Part shown: positions 8,567 through 17,607 of the stretch, piece after piece | Layout of the letters: the number at the start of each line of letters is the position of its first letter | Numbering within the stretch: position 1 is the first letter of the stretch | Assembly (NCBI GenBank): GCA_017983955.1 | Contig: JAGOAJ010000001.1 | Coordinates: forward strand, 248,001 to 312,000 | Length of the DNA stretch: 64,000 nucleotides | Direction of reading: 5' to 3' | Origin: Burkholderiaceae bacterium | GTDB lineage: Bacteria; Pseudomonadota; Gammaproteobacteria; Burkholderiales; Burkholderiaceae_B | Notes under the pieces: model-generated | What the model was told of the DNA's origin: nothing | The model's input: only the letters and a program-made list of their open reading frames with translations | Databases searched by the model: none | Made by a program: the position numbers and the translations under genes

Positions 8567-9751
8567 ATGGAAATTGATATTTTAATGCCATCTATTGGCG
8601 CCGGAACTACTCAAGGCAAGATTCTTCAGTGGCATGTGAAGCCGGGCGATAACATTACTGCAGGTGATCTTTTAGCGGAGATCGAAACTGATAAGGCCGT
8701 CATCGAGCTAGAAGCCATCGACGACGGCATCTTAAGCCGAATCATAGTCGACGCTGGCGACCTGGATGTCCCGGTAGCCTCCGTTATTGCCAAGCTTGAG
8801 CAGGAAGGGGAATCGCCAAAAGAAAAAGATGTGCCTGCACAAGACACTGCGAAAAACCCTCCTAAATCCATCCCCACCGTCTCGTCACGCGTCTTTTCAA
8901 GCCCAGCAGCAAGGAATATAGCTAGGAACTTCGGAATTGATATTGCCGATGTTCCAGGATCGGGTCCTAACGGACGGATAGTGAAATTTGACGTGCAAAC
9001 CTATGTCGCAACGAAAGCACCTTTGGACGTACCCAAAGAGCGGCCTCAACCCGTTGCAGCAAGTCAAGCGACTGATGCAAATTCAACACCACATAGCAAT
9101 ATTAGAAAAACAATAGCTAAACGTCTAACTGAGTCGAAACGAGAAGCCCCACACTTTTATTTGACGGTCTCTTGTCAGATGGATGGACTACTAAAGCTTC
9201 GATCAGAACTGAATGATAGATCGGCAATTAAGTTTTCTATTAATGACCTTTTGCTATATGTAATTTCCCGTGCATTCAAAAGACACCCGAAAATCAACAC
9301 CATCTGGACTGATGATGCTCTTATTCAACGGCAAGGATTTGATATTAATGTAGCTGTTTCTACAGAGGCTGGATTAATCACTCCAGTTTTAAAAGACAGC
9401 GATAAAAAATCCCTAGGAGAGATTGCTGCGGAAACTCGAGAGCTTATTGGTTTGGCCAAAGAGGGAAAATTAAAGCCTGACCAATATGAAGGAGGCGGCC
9501 TTACTGTTTCGAATTTAGGAATGTATGGAATTTCGAATTTCTACGCCATTATTAATCCTCCTCAAGCAGCCATCCTTGCAGTCAGTGCTGTTGAAAAGAA
9601 GCCCATTGTTGTTGACGATCAAATTGTGATAGGCCAATTAATTAATATCAGTCTTTCGGCAGATCACAGAACAATAGATGGAGCTGTAGGCGCGCTCTTT
9701 CTTAATCAAATAAAAAGCCTCATTGAAAACCCAATAGAACTTATTATTTAA
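8567..9751 (+). CDS. Dihydrolipoamide acyltransferase (E2) of the 2-oxo-acid/acetoin-type dehydrogenase complex
   Basis: A 394-residue E2 that receives the acyl group from E1 and transfers it to coenzyme A. Domains in order: one lipoyl domain (1-78) with the lipoylated Lys43 in ETDKA; a linker; the peripheral E1/E3-binding domain (108-146, SPAARNIARNFGI); a second linker; and the catalytic domain ending in ADHRTIDG with His367 and Asp371 as the active-site pair. It starts 11 bases after the GntR gene and is followed by the importer's binding protein. No E3 (dihydrolipoamide dehydrogenase) gene is in the operon, so E3 would have to be shared with another complex (inference). Confidence 0.9.
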   Translation: MEIDILMPSIGAGTTQGKILQWHVKPGDNITAGDLLAEIETDKAVIELEAIDDGILSRIIVDAGDLDVPVASVIAKLEQEGESPKEKDVPAQDTAKNPPKSIPTVSSRVFSSPAARNIARNFGIDIADVPGSGPNGRIVKFDVQTYVATKAPLDVPKERPQPVAASQATDANSTPHSNIRKTIAKRLTESKREAPHFYLTVSCQMDGLLKLRSELNDRSAIKFSINDLLLYVISRAFKRHPKINTIWTDDALIQRQGFDINVAVSTEAGLITPVLKDSDKKSLGEIAAETRELIGLAKEGKLKPDQYEGGGLTVSNLGMYGISNFYAIINPPQAAILAVSAVEKKPIVVDDQIVIGQLINISLSADHRTIDGAVGALFLNQIKSLIENPIELII

Positions 9752-9768
9752 AAACTCAGGAGATAATT

Positions 9769-10965
9769 ATGTATAACAAGAAAACCATAGCTAAAGCTCT
9801 TACAGCGCTCAGTTTTATTAGCGTCCTAGCGCCTGCTCTTGCTGCAGAAGAAATTAAAATTGGGTACAACAGCGATATGTCAGCCACAGGATCGGCCGAC
9901 TTCGGTGTTTCAGCCCTGGCCGGAGCTCGTCAGGCCGTAGAGGAAATTAATGCCGCCGGTGGCGTGTTGGGTAAACAACTACGGGTCATAGCACGTGATG
10001 ACGTAGGCTCCCCTCCCAAAGCGATTCAAAACACTAACGAACTGGTAAACAACGAGCATGTCAGTGCAATGCTGGGGGGAGTTAATTCAGGCAATATGCT
10101 AGCGTGGCTTCATATTGTTCAACAAAAGAAAGTTCCGACCATCTCACCATCTGCAACGGCTACAGACATCACCAATCGCTACGCCAAGCAACCACCAAAC
10201 TATATCTTCCGGGTTTCTATGCGGGATCTGGATCAGATTACGTTATTAGGAGCTTATGCAGCCAAAGCAACAAAAAATCAAAAAGTTGCCATTATTGCGG
10301 ATACAACAGGTTATGGCCAACAAGGCGCTAAAGACGCCACCGCTGTTCTTGCATTACATGGGATCACTGCTGTTGCGAACGAAAAGTTTGGTCCAAGTGA
10401 CACAGATATGAGCTCGCAGTTGAACAAAATCCGTAGCTCAGGTGCCGACACGCTGATTGTCTATGCCTTGGCAGATGCTAATGCCCATGTCATGCGTAGC
10501 TTGGAAAAAATTGATTATTCACCCACCACTTTAGGCTCATGGGCAAACCTAAGCTCACCCTTCCTGCGTATAGCTGGTCCTGAACTCGCAAAAAAGATGA
10601 TTTTCTCAGCCTCAATTACTGAGGATTCGACAGAAACATCACGCAAACTTTACGATACCATTTTAGAAAAAAATGGCTCGTTACCTACCTATGTGTTTGC
10701 TGCTCATGCCTATGACTCGATAAAGTTACTAGCTGCTGCAATGCAAGAGGCCAACAGCACAGACGGTGAGCAAGTACAGGCAGCGCTTGAAAACCTAAAA
10801 AGCGTACAAGGCGTGATCAAAACCTATGACATGCCATTTACTAAAGAAAATCACGAAGCCCTGTCTTATAAAGACTTTCGTTTAGTACGCTGGGAAAATG
10901 GCAAAGTGGTATCCGTCGATGATGAAATCACGCAAGCCTTCAAACCAGAAGACTTAAAGCAATAA
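9769..10965 (+). CDS. Branched-chain-type ABC transporter substrate-binding protein
   Basis: A 398-residue periplasmic binding protein with a signal peptide (KK near the N-terminus, hydrophobic stretch, cleavage likely after ALAAE near residue 26). The mature part starts with EEIKIGYNSDMSATG and has the AGGVLGKQLRVIARDD segment typical of the LivJ-like family (peripheral binding protein type 6). AGGAG precedes the start. It is followed by two permeases and two ATPase domains, forming a complete importer. Members of this family bind amino acids, but also aromatic and short carboxylic acids and amides; here the dehydrogenase neighbours suggest a non-amino-acid carbon source (inference). Confidence 0.9.
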   Translation: MYNKKTIAKALTALSFISVLAPALAAEEIKIGYNSDMSATGSADFGVSALAGARQAVEEINAAGGVLGKQLRVIARDDVGSPPKAIQNTNELVNNEHVSAMLGGVNSGNMLAWLHIVQQKKVPTISPSATATDITNRYAKQPPNYIFRVSMRDLDQITLLGAYAAKATKNQKVAIIADTTGYGQQGAKDATAVLALHGITAVANEKFGPSDTDMSSQLNKIRSSGADTLIVYALADANAHVMRSLEKIDYSPTTLGSWANLSSPFLRIAGPELAKKMIFSASITEDSTETSRKLYDTILEKNGSLPTYVFAAHAYDSIKLLAAAMQEANSTDGEQVQAALENLKSVQGVIKTYDMPFTKENHEALSYKDFRLVRWENGKVVSVDDEITQAFKPEDLKQ

Positions 10966-10993
10966 AACCAAACTATCGGGTTTTATTACGCCT

Positions 10994-11019
10994 GCTGTGC
11001 CGGAATGATCTGGCACAGC
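10994..11019 (+). other. Stem-loop between binding-protein and permease genes
   Basis: Perfect 8-base arms GCTGTGCC and GGCACAGC flank a 10-base loop. No T-run follows, so it is not a standard terminator. The usual role of such hairpins after a binding-protein gene is to protect the upstream mRNA 3' end so the binding protein is made in excess of the membrane parts (inference). The second importer has a similar hairpin at the same position. Confidence 0.55.
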
Positions 11020-11049
11020 GATACTACATACAGCTTCAGGAACTTACAC

Positions 11050-11964
11050 ATGGGAATTATACAAGCCATATTTAGTGGTTTGGCAATGGGGAGTGTATAT
11101 GCGCTTATCGCGTTTAGTTTCAGCATTACCTACACCACCACAAAAACCTTCAATTTCGGGCAGGGCGCATTTATCGCTTTATCAGGTTTAGTGGGTGTAA
11201 GTGCCGTTATGTTCTTTAGCCAAGGACAATTTTTTGGTTTTCCTTCGCCTGCAGACGTTTCATGGAAATCCTATCTATTTGCGATTGTAGTAAGCGCAAC
11301 CCTACTCAGCTTGCTCGGCTATATCCTTTACCACACGGCCATCAAACACTTCGTCGGCGAGCAAGGTTTGTCATGGGTAATGAGTACGATCGGCTTCGGT
11401 ATCCTAGTTCAAAACGTTGCCCTTATGCTTTGGGGGCCAGCACCAATTGCGTTAAGTTCACCTCTGGGCGACGGCGTCATAAAAATTTTTGGAGCTGGCA
11501 TAAGACCACAAGAAATTCTTATTTTTGGTGTGACTTTAGTTCTTATGGTTGTGTTCGACTGGGCACTCCACGCCACCAAAATGGGTAAAGCCATTCGTGC
11601 TGTCGCTTTCAGTAAAAACACTGCCAGCTTAATGGGCATCAATGCCAACGTTGTTGCCGTTGGCGTATTTATCCTTAGTTCATCACTCGCAGCTATGGCA
11701 GGTATTTTAGTAGCGCCAGTATCCACCGCATCTGTTTTTGTGGGCACACTGCTAGCGCTCAAAGCCTTCTCAGCAGCTATCTTAGGCGGATTGGAGAACC
11801 CTCGAGGCTGTATTTTCGGAGGGTTTCTGATTGGAATCATGGAGTCCATGATTGGCCTGTGGTATTCAAACCTGCGAGAGATAGCGGTATTTGCGGTCAT
11901 TATATTGGTGCTGTATTTCCGCCCTGCTGGATTGTTAGGAAAAGTTCAGGTAGAAAAAGTATGA
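11050..11964 (+). CDS. Branched-chain-type ABC transporter permease (LivH-like)
   Basis: A 304-residue inner-membrane permease with about eight hydrophobic segments. It begins GIIQAIFSGLAMGSVYALIAF, the normal LivH start, and carries the FGQGAFIALSG and AAILGGLENPRG segments of the family. The ATG at 11050 has AGGA eight to nine bases upstream; an earlier in-frame start at 11005 lies inside the intergenic hairpin and is unlikely. Its stop overlaps the start of the next gene by four bases (ATGA), so the two permeases are probably translationally coupled. Confidence 0.9.
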   Translation: MGIIQAIFSGLAMGSVYALIAFSFSITYTTTKTFNFGQGAFIALSGLVGVSAVMFFSQGQFFGFPSPADVSWKSYLFAIVVSATLLSLLGYILYHTAIKHFVGEQGLSWVMSTIGFGILVQNVALMLWGPAPIALSSPLGDGVIKIFGAGIRPQEILIFGVTLVLMVVFDWALHATKMGKAIRAVAFSKNTASLMGINANVVAVGVFILSSSLAAMAGILVAPVSTASVFVGTLLALKAFSAAILGGLENPRGCIFGGFLIGIMESMIGLWYSNLREIAVFAVIILVLYFRPAGLLGKVQVEKV

Positions 11965-13730
11965 AAAAAAACACAATTATTCTTCCTGTATGTATCGCAG
12001 CATTATTCATCGCACTCGCATACTCCGGCGTGAACGATTTCTATTTATTGATCCTATTCAATATTGGCGTTTACCACATCGCCGCTTCTGGGTTCAATAT
12101 TCTGGTTGGCCAAGCTGGACAAAAGTCGCTGGGACATGCTGGCTTGTTCGGCGTCGGAGCCTATACCGCCGCCTTATTGACTGTAAATTATCAAGTAAAT
12201 CCCTGGATCGCGTTATTACTCGCTGCGGTAGTGTCTGCTATTTTTGGTTTGTTAATTGCTATCCCCGCCCTGCGTGTTAAAGGTCCAAGTCTGGCGATGG
12301 TGACGATTGCTTTCGGACTATTAATTGAAAAAATCGCCACTGAATGGACGGACGTTTTTCGTGGACAAGAGGGTTTGTATGGAATAACTCCCTTAGAACT
12401 ATTTGGCAACCCTCTTTCCAGCCAGCAATGGGTTGTTGTGGTCGTTTTACTGGGCTTGTTCTTAAACATCACATTTAACCTGCTATTAAATGGTCGGTTC
12501 GGCCGTGGTTTTGCTGCGGTATGCACTTCCGAAATAGCTGCTGAAAGTGTGGGAATTAGCGTACTGCGCTTTAAGATTCTCGCCTTTATTATCAGTGCCA
12601 TTACCTGCGGTATCGCTGGCGCACTGGTTGCCCAACAAAATCAATACATCAACTCAGATTTCGTTAACTTTAATCTCTCAGTTTTTCTGTTGGTACTTGT
12701 CTTGTTTGGCGGAAAGTCACCCACTGGTTCCTTTCTGGGGGCTGTGACTCTAACCTTGATTGACGCATTCCTTGCTCGTTGGCCGGAAATACAGCATTTT
12801 GCTTACGGCGCCATTCTTCTATTCGCCCTATACGTCATGCCAGAAGGCCTTTCTGGTATGTTCAAAGCTTTCAAGCCAAAACGAAAAAAGGGTCTATCTG
12901 CAGGGTCAAAAATCCCAACCGATTTATGGCTTACTCATTCAAACGGCTCTTACAACAAAGCTACTGATCAGCCGTTATTAGAGGTACGCGGTCTCAATAA
13001 AGCCTTTGGGGGGGTTATCCCAACCAACAATGTCTCGTTCGCTTTAGAGAAAGGCACGATCACATCGTTAATAGGACCCAATGGGGCGGGCAAAACCACC
13101 ACCCTGAACCTGTTGTCAGGATTAATCCAAGCTGATTCTGGACAAATATTGTTTCATGGACAGGCCATTAATGGCTTGTCAGCAAACAGCATTGCCCGTA
13201 GCGGTCTAGGACGAACTTTTCAGAACCTAAAACTTTTCGAAGGTTTGACAGCTCTGGAAAATGTAATGGTTGGACTATACCGAACTCAGAAATCAAACTT
13301 TTTCGCTAACCTACTAGGCTTGCCATCCAGCTTCAAGGAAGAAGCGCAAATTCGGGACAAGGCCCATTCTATTCTGCGTTTCCTGGAGCTTGATCATTAT
13401 GCCGACGAGCAAGCAACTAGCCTACCTTATGGCTTGCAACGTCGTCTTGAGATTGCACGCGCAGCAGCAGCCAGACCAGAACTATTGCTTTTGGATGAGC
13501 CTGCCGCGGGACTAAACCCCAATGAAACAGAGGAACTGACAGCACTAATTAGTAAGCTAAAAGATGTCGGCTTTACTATTTTGCTAATTGAACATCATAT
13601 GGAGTTAGTCATGACACTTTCTGATCATATCGTTGTGCTCGATTATGGACTGAAAATTGCCTCTGGCTTACCTGACGAAATACAAAGCAACCCGCGAGTT
13701 ATTGAAGCCTACCTTGGCGTTGCCGCATAG
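11961..13730 (+). CDS. Fused branched-chain-type ABC permease (LivM-like) and ATPase (LivG-like)
   Basis: A 589-residue fusion. Residues 1 to about 300 are a LivM-type permease with many membrane segments and GQKSLGHAGLFGVGAYTAA; a polar linker with KPKRKKG follows; the LivG-type ATPase starts near residue 337 and has Walker A GPNGAGKTT (about 372), signature PYGLQRRLEIARA and Walker B LLLDEPAAGLNP. The start is the ATG at 11961, which overlaps the previous stop; a longer reading from 11859 lies inside the upstream gene. The fusion fixes permease and ATPase in one chain. The second importer in this window (17.6-22.2 kb) keeps them separate. Confidence 0.9.
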   Translation: MKKNTIILPVCIAALFIALAYSGVNDFYLLILFNIGVYHIAASGFNILVGQAGQKSLGHAGLFGVGAYTAALLTVNYQVNPWIALLLAAVVSAIFGLLIAIPALRVKGPSLAMVTIAFGLLIEKIATEWTDVFRGQEGLYGITPLELFGNPLSSQQWVVVVVLLGLFLNITFNLLLNGRFGRGFAAVCTSEIAAESVGISVLRFKILAFIISAITCGIAGALVAQQNQYINSDFVNFNLSVFLLVLVLFGGKSPTGSFLGAVTLTLIDAFLARWPEIQHFAYGAILLFALYVMPEGLSGMFKAFKPKRKKGLSAGSKIPTDLWLTHSNGSYNKATDQPLLEVRGLNKAFGGVIPTNNVSFALEKGTITSLIGPNGAGKTTTLNLLSGLIQADSGQILFHGQAINGLSANSIARSGLGRTFQNLKLFEGLTALENVMVGLYRTQKSNFFANLLGLPSSFKEEAQIRDKAHSILRFLELDHYADEQATSLPYGLQRRLEIARAAAARPELLLLDEPAAGLNPNETEELTALISKLKDVGFTILLIEHHMELVMTLSDHIVVLDYGLKIASGLPDEIQSNPRVIEAYLGVAA

Positions 13731-13739
13731 GAAAACGTG

Positions 13740-14462
13740 ATGAGTCATTTACTTGAAGTACGAAACCTATCCGTAAGCTATGGCGCAATAGAAGCATTGA
13801 AAGGCGTCTCCCTGCATGTACAGGATAATGAGATCGTGACGTTGATCGGTGGGAATGGCGCAGGGAAAAGCACTTTGATGCGTGCTTTATCCGGGATCGA
13901 GACAGCGAAAGGCGACATTCTTTTTAAAGGACAAGATCTGCGTCCTATACGTGCCCATAAGCGTGTTTCATACGGAATCGCCCATGTCCCCGAGGGTAGA
14001 CAGGTTTTTCCTGACCAGACTGTTCACGATAACCTAATGATTGGGGCTTTTACTCGTAAGGACGCAAAAGCACAACTACAAAAAGAAATTGATTACTTTT
14101 TTTCATTGTTTCCACGACTGGGCGAACGACGTAATCAGATGGCCGGTACCTTGTCAGGCGGTGAGCAACAAATGCTTGCTATCTGCCGAGCCTTGATGAG
14201 CCGCCCAAAGCTGTTGATGCTTGATGAGCCTTCCCTGGGGCTGGCACCTATCATTGTTTCCGAGGTCTTTAATATTATTCAAGGCCTCAGAAAAGACGGT
14301 GTGACAGTGCTCTTGGTGGAACAAATGGCTAATCAGGCGTTAGCAATCTCAGATCGCGCCTATGTTCTGGAAGTTGGTTCAATCATGATGGAAGGCAGTG
14401 GTGCTGAATTACTGAAAAGTGAAAAAATACAGGAAGCTTATTTGGGAAAGAGGAAAAACTAA
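13740..14462 (+). CDS. Branched-chain-type ABC transporter ATPase (LivF-like)
   Basis: A 240-residue ATPase with Walker A GGNGAGKST, the Q-loop region GIAHVPEGRQVFPDQTV typical of LivF, signature LSGGEQQMLAICRAL and Walker B LMLDEPSLGLAP. It is the last gene of the operon that starts at 4134. The ATG at 13740 is preceded by AGGA; a GTG three bases upstream is in frame. It pairs with the ATPase domain of the fused protein to complete the importer. Which substrate moves is unknown. Confidence 0.9.
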   Translation: MSHLLEVRNLSVSYGAIEALKGVSLHVQDNEIVTLIGGNGAGKSTLMRALSGIETAKGDILFKGQDLRPIRAHKRVSYGIAHVPEGRQVFPDQTVHDNLMIGAFTRKDAKAQLQKEIDYFFSLFPRLGERRNQMAGTLSGGEQQMLAICRALMSRPKLLMLDEPSLGLAPIIVSEVFNIIQGLRKDGVTVLLVEQMANQALAISDRAYVLEVGSIMMEGSGAELLKSEKIQEAYLGKRKN

Positions 14463-14508
14463 AAAACACGGCCTAGCCCTTACGGCCTTGAAGTCCAGGG
14501 AGTATTCT

Positions 14509-15735
14509 GTGATCATGGACTCCCTGATTTCGGCCTCTGCGCGCGCTCTTGCCGCTGGCGATGCGCTTGGCGCTCTAAAGCGGGTCGCACTGCGTGACGA
14601 TCCGCCAGCGTTGGCCTTACGCGGCATTGCCATGGCTCAACTTGGCGACTACCAGCGCGCCCGTGAGCTCCTACAGCGCGCTGGCCGCGGTTTTGGCACC
14701 CACGAAGAATTGGCGCGTGCTCGCTGCATCGTCGCCGAGGCCGAAATAGCACTAGCCATTCGCGACATCGCCAGCTCACCGCGCTGGCTGGCGACAGCTT
14801 TAGCCACGCTCGAAGCACACTCCGATCACGCCAACGTACTGCTGGCCCGTATAATCACGGCACGCAGATTCTTACTAATTGGCCATCTCGACAACGCCAA
14901 AGCGACACTGGCGTTACTTGATATGCACAGCTTGCCACCCTCACTTGCCGCCGCTGCTGAGCTGATTACAGCAGAGCTGGCTTTGCGTTCGCTACATATT
15001 GAATTAGCACAGTCGGCGTTCGCTCGCGCACACAAAGCAGCAGCCCGCGCAGGCGTCCCTGCACTTGTGGCCGAAGTGATCGAGGCACAAACAACACTTG
15101 AACGCCCCGCTGCTAGACGCCTTTTCAGCGATGGCGATCAGAAGCTGCGCCTTGATGAAGTGGCAGCTCTGTTAGCCAGCGACACATTGGTAGTCGACGC
15201 CTGCCGTCACGGGATAGGCATGGGCACCACGTGGCAACCGCTAACACGTCGGCCTGTGCTATTCGCCTTGGCACGAGCTCTCGCACAAGCATGGCCCGGC
15301 GATGCGGCCAGGGAATCCTTGATCGCATACGCGTTTCGTACTCACCACCCCAACGAGTCGAATAGAGCCCGCCTACGTGTGGAAATCGGCCGTCTGCGCG
15401 CGCTGATCACCCCATTAGCGCAAATTGAAGCCACTGCACGGGGCTTTATTCTAAAGCCGCTTAACGAGTATCCCGTTGCTGTGCTGGTACCGCCCATAGA
15501 CGGTAAGCTAGCATCTCTGATAGCGTTACTTTCCGACGGAACGGCCTGGTCGACGTCATCCTTGGCACTAGCTTTGGGAAGCAGCCAACGTACAGTCCAG
15601 CGGGCGCTAGTCGAGCTGGAAGCTTCAGGACTAGCCCGCTCTAGTGGGCAAGCCAGGATGCGCCGGTGGCTAGCACCCCCGTTGACAAAATTCGCGACAA
15701 TCTTGTTACTCCCACCTGCGCTCACTAAGGAATAA
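14509..15735 (+). CDS. TPR protein with two winged-helix domains, putative transcriptional regulator
   Basis: A protein of about 408 residues, from a GTG at 14509 with GGGAG upstream, or an ATG at 14515. The first half is Ala/Leu-rich helical repeats of TPR type (RGIAMAQLGDYQRARELLQRA). The middle resembles the OmpR/BTAD-type winged helix (RLRVEIGRLRALI, then EATARGFILKP). The C-terminus is a second, MarR/IclR-like winged helix (SSLALALGSSQRTVQRALVELEASGL). The two DNA-binding folds are my reading of the pattern and need a profile search. By eye its GC content is higher than that of both neighbours, which may mean separate acquisition. The beta-propeller gene starts 46 bases downstream, so the two form a unit; function unknown. 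Confidence 0.65.
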   Translation: MIMDSLISASARALAAGDALGALKRVALRDDPPALALRGIAMAQLGDYQRARELLQRAGRGFGTHEELARARCIVAEAEIALAIRDIASSPRWLATALATLEAHSDHANVLLARIITARRFLLIGHLDNAKATLALLDMHSLPPSLAAAAELITAELALRSLHIELAQSAFARAHKAAARAGVPALVAEVIEAQTTLERPAARRLFSDGDQKLRLDEVAALLASDTLVVDACRHGIGMGTTWQPLTRRPVLFALARALAQAWPGDAARESLIAYAFRTHHPNESNRARLRVEIGRLRALITPLAQIEATARGFILKPLNEYPVAVLVPPIDGKLASLIALLSDGTAWSTSSLALALGSSQRTVQRALVELEASGLARSSGQARMRRWLAPPLTKFATILLLPPALTKE

Positions 15736-15781
15736 AGTGGTTTTACCGCGCCAATTTCAGGCGCACTATCAGGAGCCAGAA

Positions 15782-16456
15782 ATGACCCAACAGACAATCA
15801 CACACCCATCACCAGCAATGGCGAGTACAGCCGAAATCGTGCGCGAATATGGCCCTTTCCAAGGTGCCAACCAAATTCACGGGGTGACCTTTGACGGTCA
15901 ACACGTCTGGGCCGCGACAGGCTCCAGACTGATCGCCTTCAATCCCCAAAGCGGCCAGGTGACACACACGCTCGATCGCGCCTGCGATGCAGGCACAGCC
16001 TTCGACGGCACCTACCTATATCAGATCGCCGAGGAACGTATCGACAAAATCGACCCCGCTAACAATAAGGTGGTCGCCTCCATCCCGGCGCCAGGTCACG
16101 GGAACGACTCTGGGCTTACCTGGGCCGAAGGCAGTCTGTGGGTGGGTCAATACCGCGACCGCAAGATCCATCAAATTGATCCAGATACCGGCGCAATTAT
16201 CCGCACCATAACATCCAACCGCTTCGTGACCGGCGTGACCTGGGTAGACGATGAACTATGGCACGGGACGTGGGAAGGCGATGAAAGCGATATCCGCCGT
16301 ATCGACTCGGAGACCGGCGCCGTGCTTGAGCGGCTGGAAATGCCGCACGGCGTTAGCGTCAGCGGACTAGAGTCCGACGGCGCGAACATGTTCTACTGCG
16401 GCGGCGGAAGCAGCGGAAAGGTACGCGCCGTGCGACGTCCGAATAGAGTCAGCTAA
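15782..16456 (+). CDS. Small beta-propeller protein of the Vgb/glutamine cyclotransferase-like type
   Basis: A 224-residue protein made of repeated blades (GVTFDGQHVWAA, GLTWAEGSLWVG, GVTWVDDELWHG, each followed by an IDPxTGxII-like strand). There is no signal peptide, so it should be cytoplasmic. AGGAG precedes the ATG at 15782 by seven bases; a start at 15737 is less likely. It is the second gene of a pair with the TPR/winged-helix regulator, and its stop overlaps the convergent iron-dependent dehydrogenase gene by four bases. It could bind a small ligand for the regulator, or be a lactonase-like enzyme; neither can be shown from the sequence. Confidence 0.7.
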   Translation: MTQQTITHPSPAMASTAEIVREYGPFQGANQIHGVTFDGQHVWAATGSRLIAFNPQSGQVTHTLDRACDAGTAFDGTYLYQIAEERIDKIDPANNKVVASIPAPGHGNDSGLTWAEGSLWVGQYRDRKIHQIDPDTGAIIRTITSNRFVTGVTWVDDELWHGTWEGDESDIRRIDSETGAVLERLEMPHGVSVSGLESDGANMFYCGGGSSGKVRAVRRPNRVS

Positions 16457-17607
16457 TAAGCAGCGGAGTAAATTGCATAGGCATCTTCTTCATCCACCTT
16501 ACGCGGGTTGTTGCCTAATAAACGGGTCTGCTTCATGGCATCCTGAGCCATAACGCGCAAATCCTTTTGTTCAACCCCAACATCACGCAATCGACATTCA
16601 ATCCCGGCTGACTCCGACAGACTCGCCAGATACTTAATGAGACTTTCTGTTTTTGCTTCATCACTTCCAGTGCCGTTGGGCAAAATCACATCAGCAAGCT
16701 CTGCATACTGGGTCGCTGCAGCCGGTGCATTGAAACGCAGTACGTGCGGTAGGACTAAAGCATTAGACAAGCCATGCGGCACATGAAAGATGCCCCCTAT
16801 TGGATAGGCTAGCGCATGCACCGCCGCCACTGGCGAATTCGCAAAGGCCTGCCCTGCCAACATCGCACCAAGCAACATCGCCTCGCGTGCAGCAATGTCA
16901 TTTCCATCTTCGCAGGCGCGCAGCAGATTGCCAGACAATAAACCCAGCGCTTGAATGGACAGCATGTCGGATAAAGGGTTCTTAAGGTGTTTACTGGTGT
17001 AGGATTCAATGGCATGAACCATGGCGTCTATACCAGTAGCCGCTGTGGCCGCCCTAGGCAACCCCAAGGTCAGCTCGGCATCCAGAATCGCCAGATCAGC
17101 ATAAAGTGTCGGTGAGACTACGCCCGTTTTGGTCGTCTTCCCAGTCGTGACTATAGACACTGGGGTTACCTCTGAACCCGTCCCTGCTGTGGTGGGGATT
17201 TGTACCAAAGGCAAGCGGCGGCCCTGGACATTACCTATGCCATACATGTCCGTTAATGGTTGATCCGACCCCACTAAAATGGCCAATAGTTTGGCCACAT
17301 CCATGGAAGAGCCACCACCTAACCCCACTACTATCTGGGCTTTACCAGCACGTGCGCTATCCGCAGCGGCCAGGATAATGTGCTCTGGGGGGTCGGCAAT
17401 TACATCATCGATTACTTGAACCTGAAAGCCAGCACTTTTAAGACTGGCCAAAGCCTGATCCAGTATGCCGCTTTGATGCAAAAAGTGATCGGTGACCAAG
17501 CACAAGCGGGTTTCAGAGAAATGTTCGCGTAGCAGTGGCCCCAGCCGTTTGGTGGCCCCTGTTTCGACGACCACACTGGGAACGGTACGAAACTGAAAAG
17601 TAGACAT
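16453..17607 (-). CDS. Iron-dependent (type III) alcohol dehydrogenase, candidate 4-hydroxybutyrate dehydrogenase
   Basis: A 384-residue NAD(P)-dependent dehydrogenase. The cofactor motif GGGSSMDVAK lies at 97-106, TTAGTGSEVTP at 139-149, and all four metal ligands of the family are present: Asp194, His198, His264 and His278. Its start overlaps the stop of the upstream ATPase (TAATG). It is last in the operon GabD-type dehydrogenase, importer, this gene. Type III dehydrogenases include 4-hydroxybutyrate dehydrogenase, which makes succinate semialdehyde, the substrate of GabD; the pairing therefore suggests 4-hydroxybutyrate or a related hydroxy acid or diol (inference). Confidence 0.9.
   Translation of the reverse strand: MSTFQFRTVPSVVVETGATKRLGPLLREHFSETRLCLVTDHFLHQSGILDQALASLKSAGFQVQVIDDVIADPPEHIILAAADSARAGKAQIVVGLGGGSSMDVAKLLAILVGSDQPLTDMYGIGNVQGRRLPLVQIPTTAGTGSEVTPVSIVTTGKTTKTGVVSPTLYADLAILDAELTLGLPRAATAATGIDAMVHAIESYTSKHLKNPLSDMLSIQALGLLSGNLLRACEDGNDIAAREAMLLGAMLAGQAFANSPVAAVHALAYPIGGIFHVPHGLSNALVLPHVLRFNAPAAATQYAELADVILPNGTGSDEAKTESLIKYLASLSESAGIECRLRDVGVEQKDLRVMAQDAMKQTRLLGNNPRKVDEEDAYAIYSAAY

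Noticed and set aside
11859-11960. Longer N-terminus of the permease-ATPase fusion starting at 11859
   Set aside because: The region is the 3' end of the upstream permease gene; the ATGA overlap at 11961 gives a normal LivM start.
14460-14500. ACGGCCT direct repeats after the importer operon as a terminator
   Set aside because: They are direct repeats with only a four-base GGCC self-pairing and no T-run.
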